Both the position numbers and the translations under genes were made by a program. Shown here piece by piece: positions 15,838 through 15,934 of a stretch of 15,934 nucleotides of DNA. The stretch spans positions 1 through 15,934 of the forward strand of contig CAZWOU010000165.1 of assembly GCA_964635375.1 (NCBI GenBank), read 5' to 3'. The notes beneath the pieces are model-generated. The model did not search any database and had not been told where the DNA came from. It saw only the letters and a list, made by a program, of their open reading frames with translations. Source of the DNA: CAZMNY01 sp964635375 (lineage in GTDB: Bacteria > Planctomycetota > Planctomycetia > Pirellulales > Pirellulaceae). How positions within the stretch are numbered: position 1 is the first letter of the stretch; each line of letters opens with the position of its first letter.

Positions 15838-15934
15838 GTGAAACGAATTCTTGCGACTTGCCTTTGCTTGGCAACACTTGCCAATACGTGCCAAGCAGCG
15901 ACGAGCCCGAACTTCGTCATCGTCTATCTGGACG
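15838..15934 (+). CDS. Third sulfatase, N-terminus only (cut by window end)
   Basis: Starting at GTG, the 32 visible residues are a signal peptide, MKRILATCLCLATLANTCQA, followed by ATSPNFVIVYLD. PNFVIVYLD matches the first core strand of S1 sulfatases (PN-[IF]-[VI]-x-[IV]-x-x-D-D), whose Asp residues bind the metal. The formylglycine motif would lie just beyond the window. Upstream frames do not extend the reading frame sensibly, and AGGAG at 15823-15827 fits this start. The gene is divergent from the small membrane protein gene. The call rests on a short segment but the pattern is distinctive. Confidence 0.75.
   Translation, partial: MKRILATCLCLATLANTCQAATSPNFVIVYLD

Noticed and set aside
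1..15934. Possible CRISPR array, transposase, tRNA or rRNA
   Set aside because: No regularly spaced repeats with unique spacers, no transposase-like frame with inverted ends, and no cloverleaf or rRNA-like sequence was recognised on either strand by eye.

Overview
The window looks like a piece of a planctomycete chromosome (phylum Planctomycetota, probably a Pirellula/Rhodopirellula relative). This is inferred from gene content: secreted sulfatases, PQQ-type beta-propeller proteins, a very large secreted protein ending in the Pirellula/Verrucomicrobium-type CxxCH heme domain, a secreted CotH-family protein, and a small membrane protein opening with the RFSLRNLL-type start common in this phylum. 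Two runs of exactly ten N (7709-7718 and 10754-10763) mark scaffold gaps of unknown true length, so this is draft, probably metagenome-derived, sequence.

Layout. 3-809 (+): C-terminal part of a PQQ/BamB-like beta-propeller, followed by a long bulged hairpin. 1011-2468 (+): complete secreted sulfatase resembling iduronate-2-sulfatases. 2469-2564: GC-rich hairpin cluster between convergent genes. 2565-6413 (-): 1282-residue secreted ThuA / discoidin / propeller / HEAT / cytochrome c fusion, preceded on the same strand by a candidate 48-codon ORF (6432-6578) and a perfect 20-bp tandem repeat. 6832-8525 (+): CotH-family protein broken by the first gap. 8801-13166 (+): a tight three-gene unit of a secreted PQQ propeller with an EF-hand insertion, a second sulfatase (scaffold gap plus a probable frameshift) and a seven-blade WD40 protein without a signal peptide. 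13377-14945 (-): NodT/TolC-type outer membrane factor lipoprotein. 15285-15656 (-): small four-helix membrane protein, possibly coupled to a tiny upstream ORF. 15838-15934 (+): first 32 codons of a third sulfatase, starting with GTG.

How the genes may work together. At least five products carry export signals. Three are sulfatases, and the other large ones are propellers or a redox/binding fusion. The simplest reading is an accessory locus for handling sulfated polysaccharides in the periplasm or at the cell surface, with calcium-dependent (EF-hand) and heme-containing partners. No glycoside hydrolase, SusC/D-like transporter, sulfatase-maturation enzyme, RND pump subunit, mobile element, CRISPR array or RNA gene was recognised. 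I do not claim a proven new system. The most unusual items are the EF-hand-interrupted propeller in its operon, the five-module heme protein with its candidate leader ORF, and the AGAG-tetraloop hairpin cluster.
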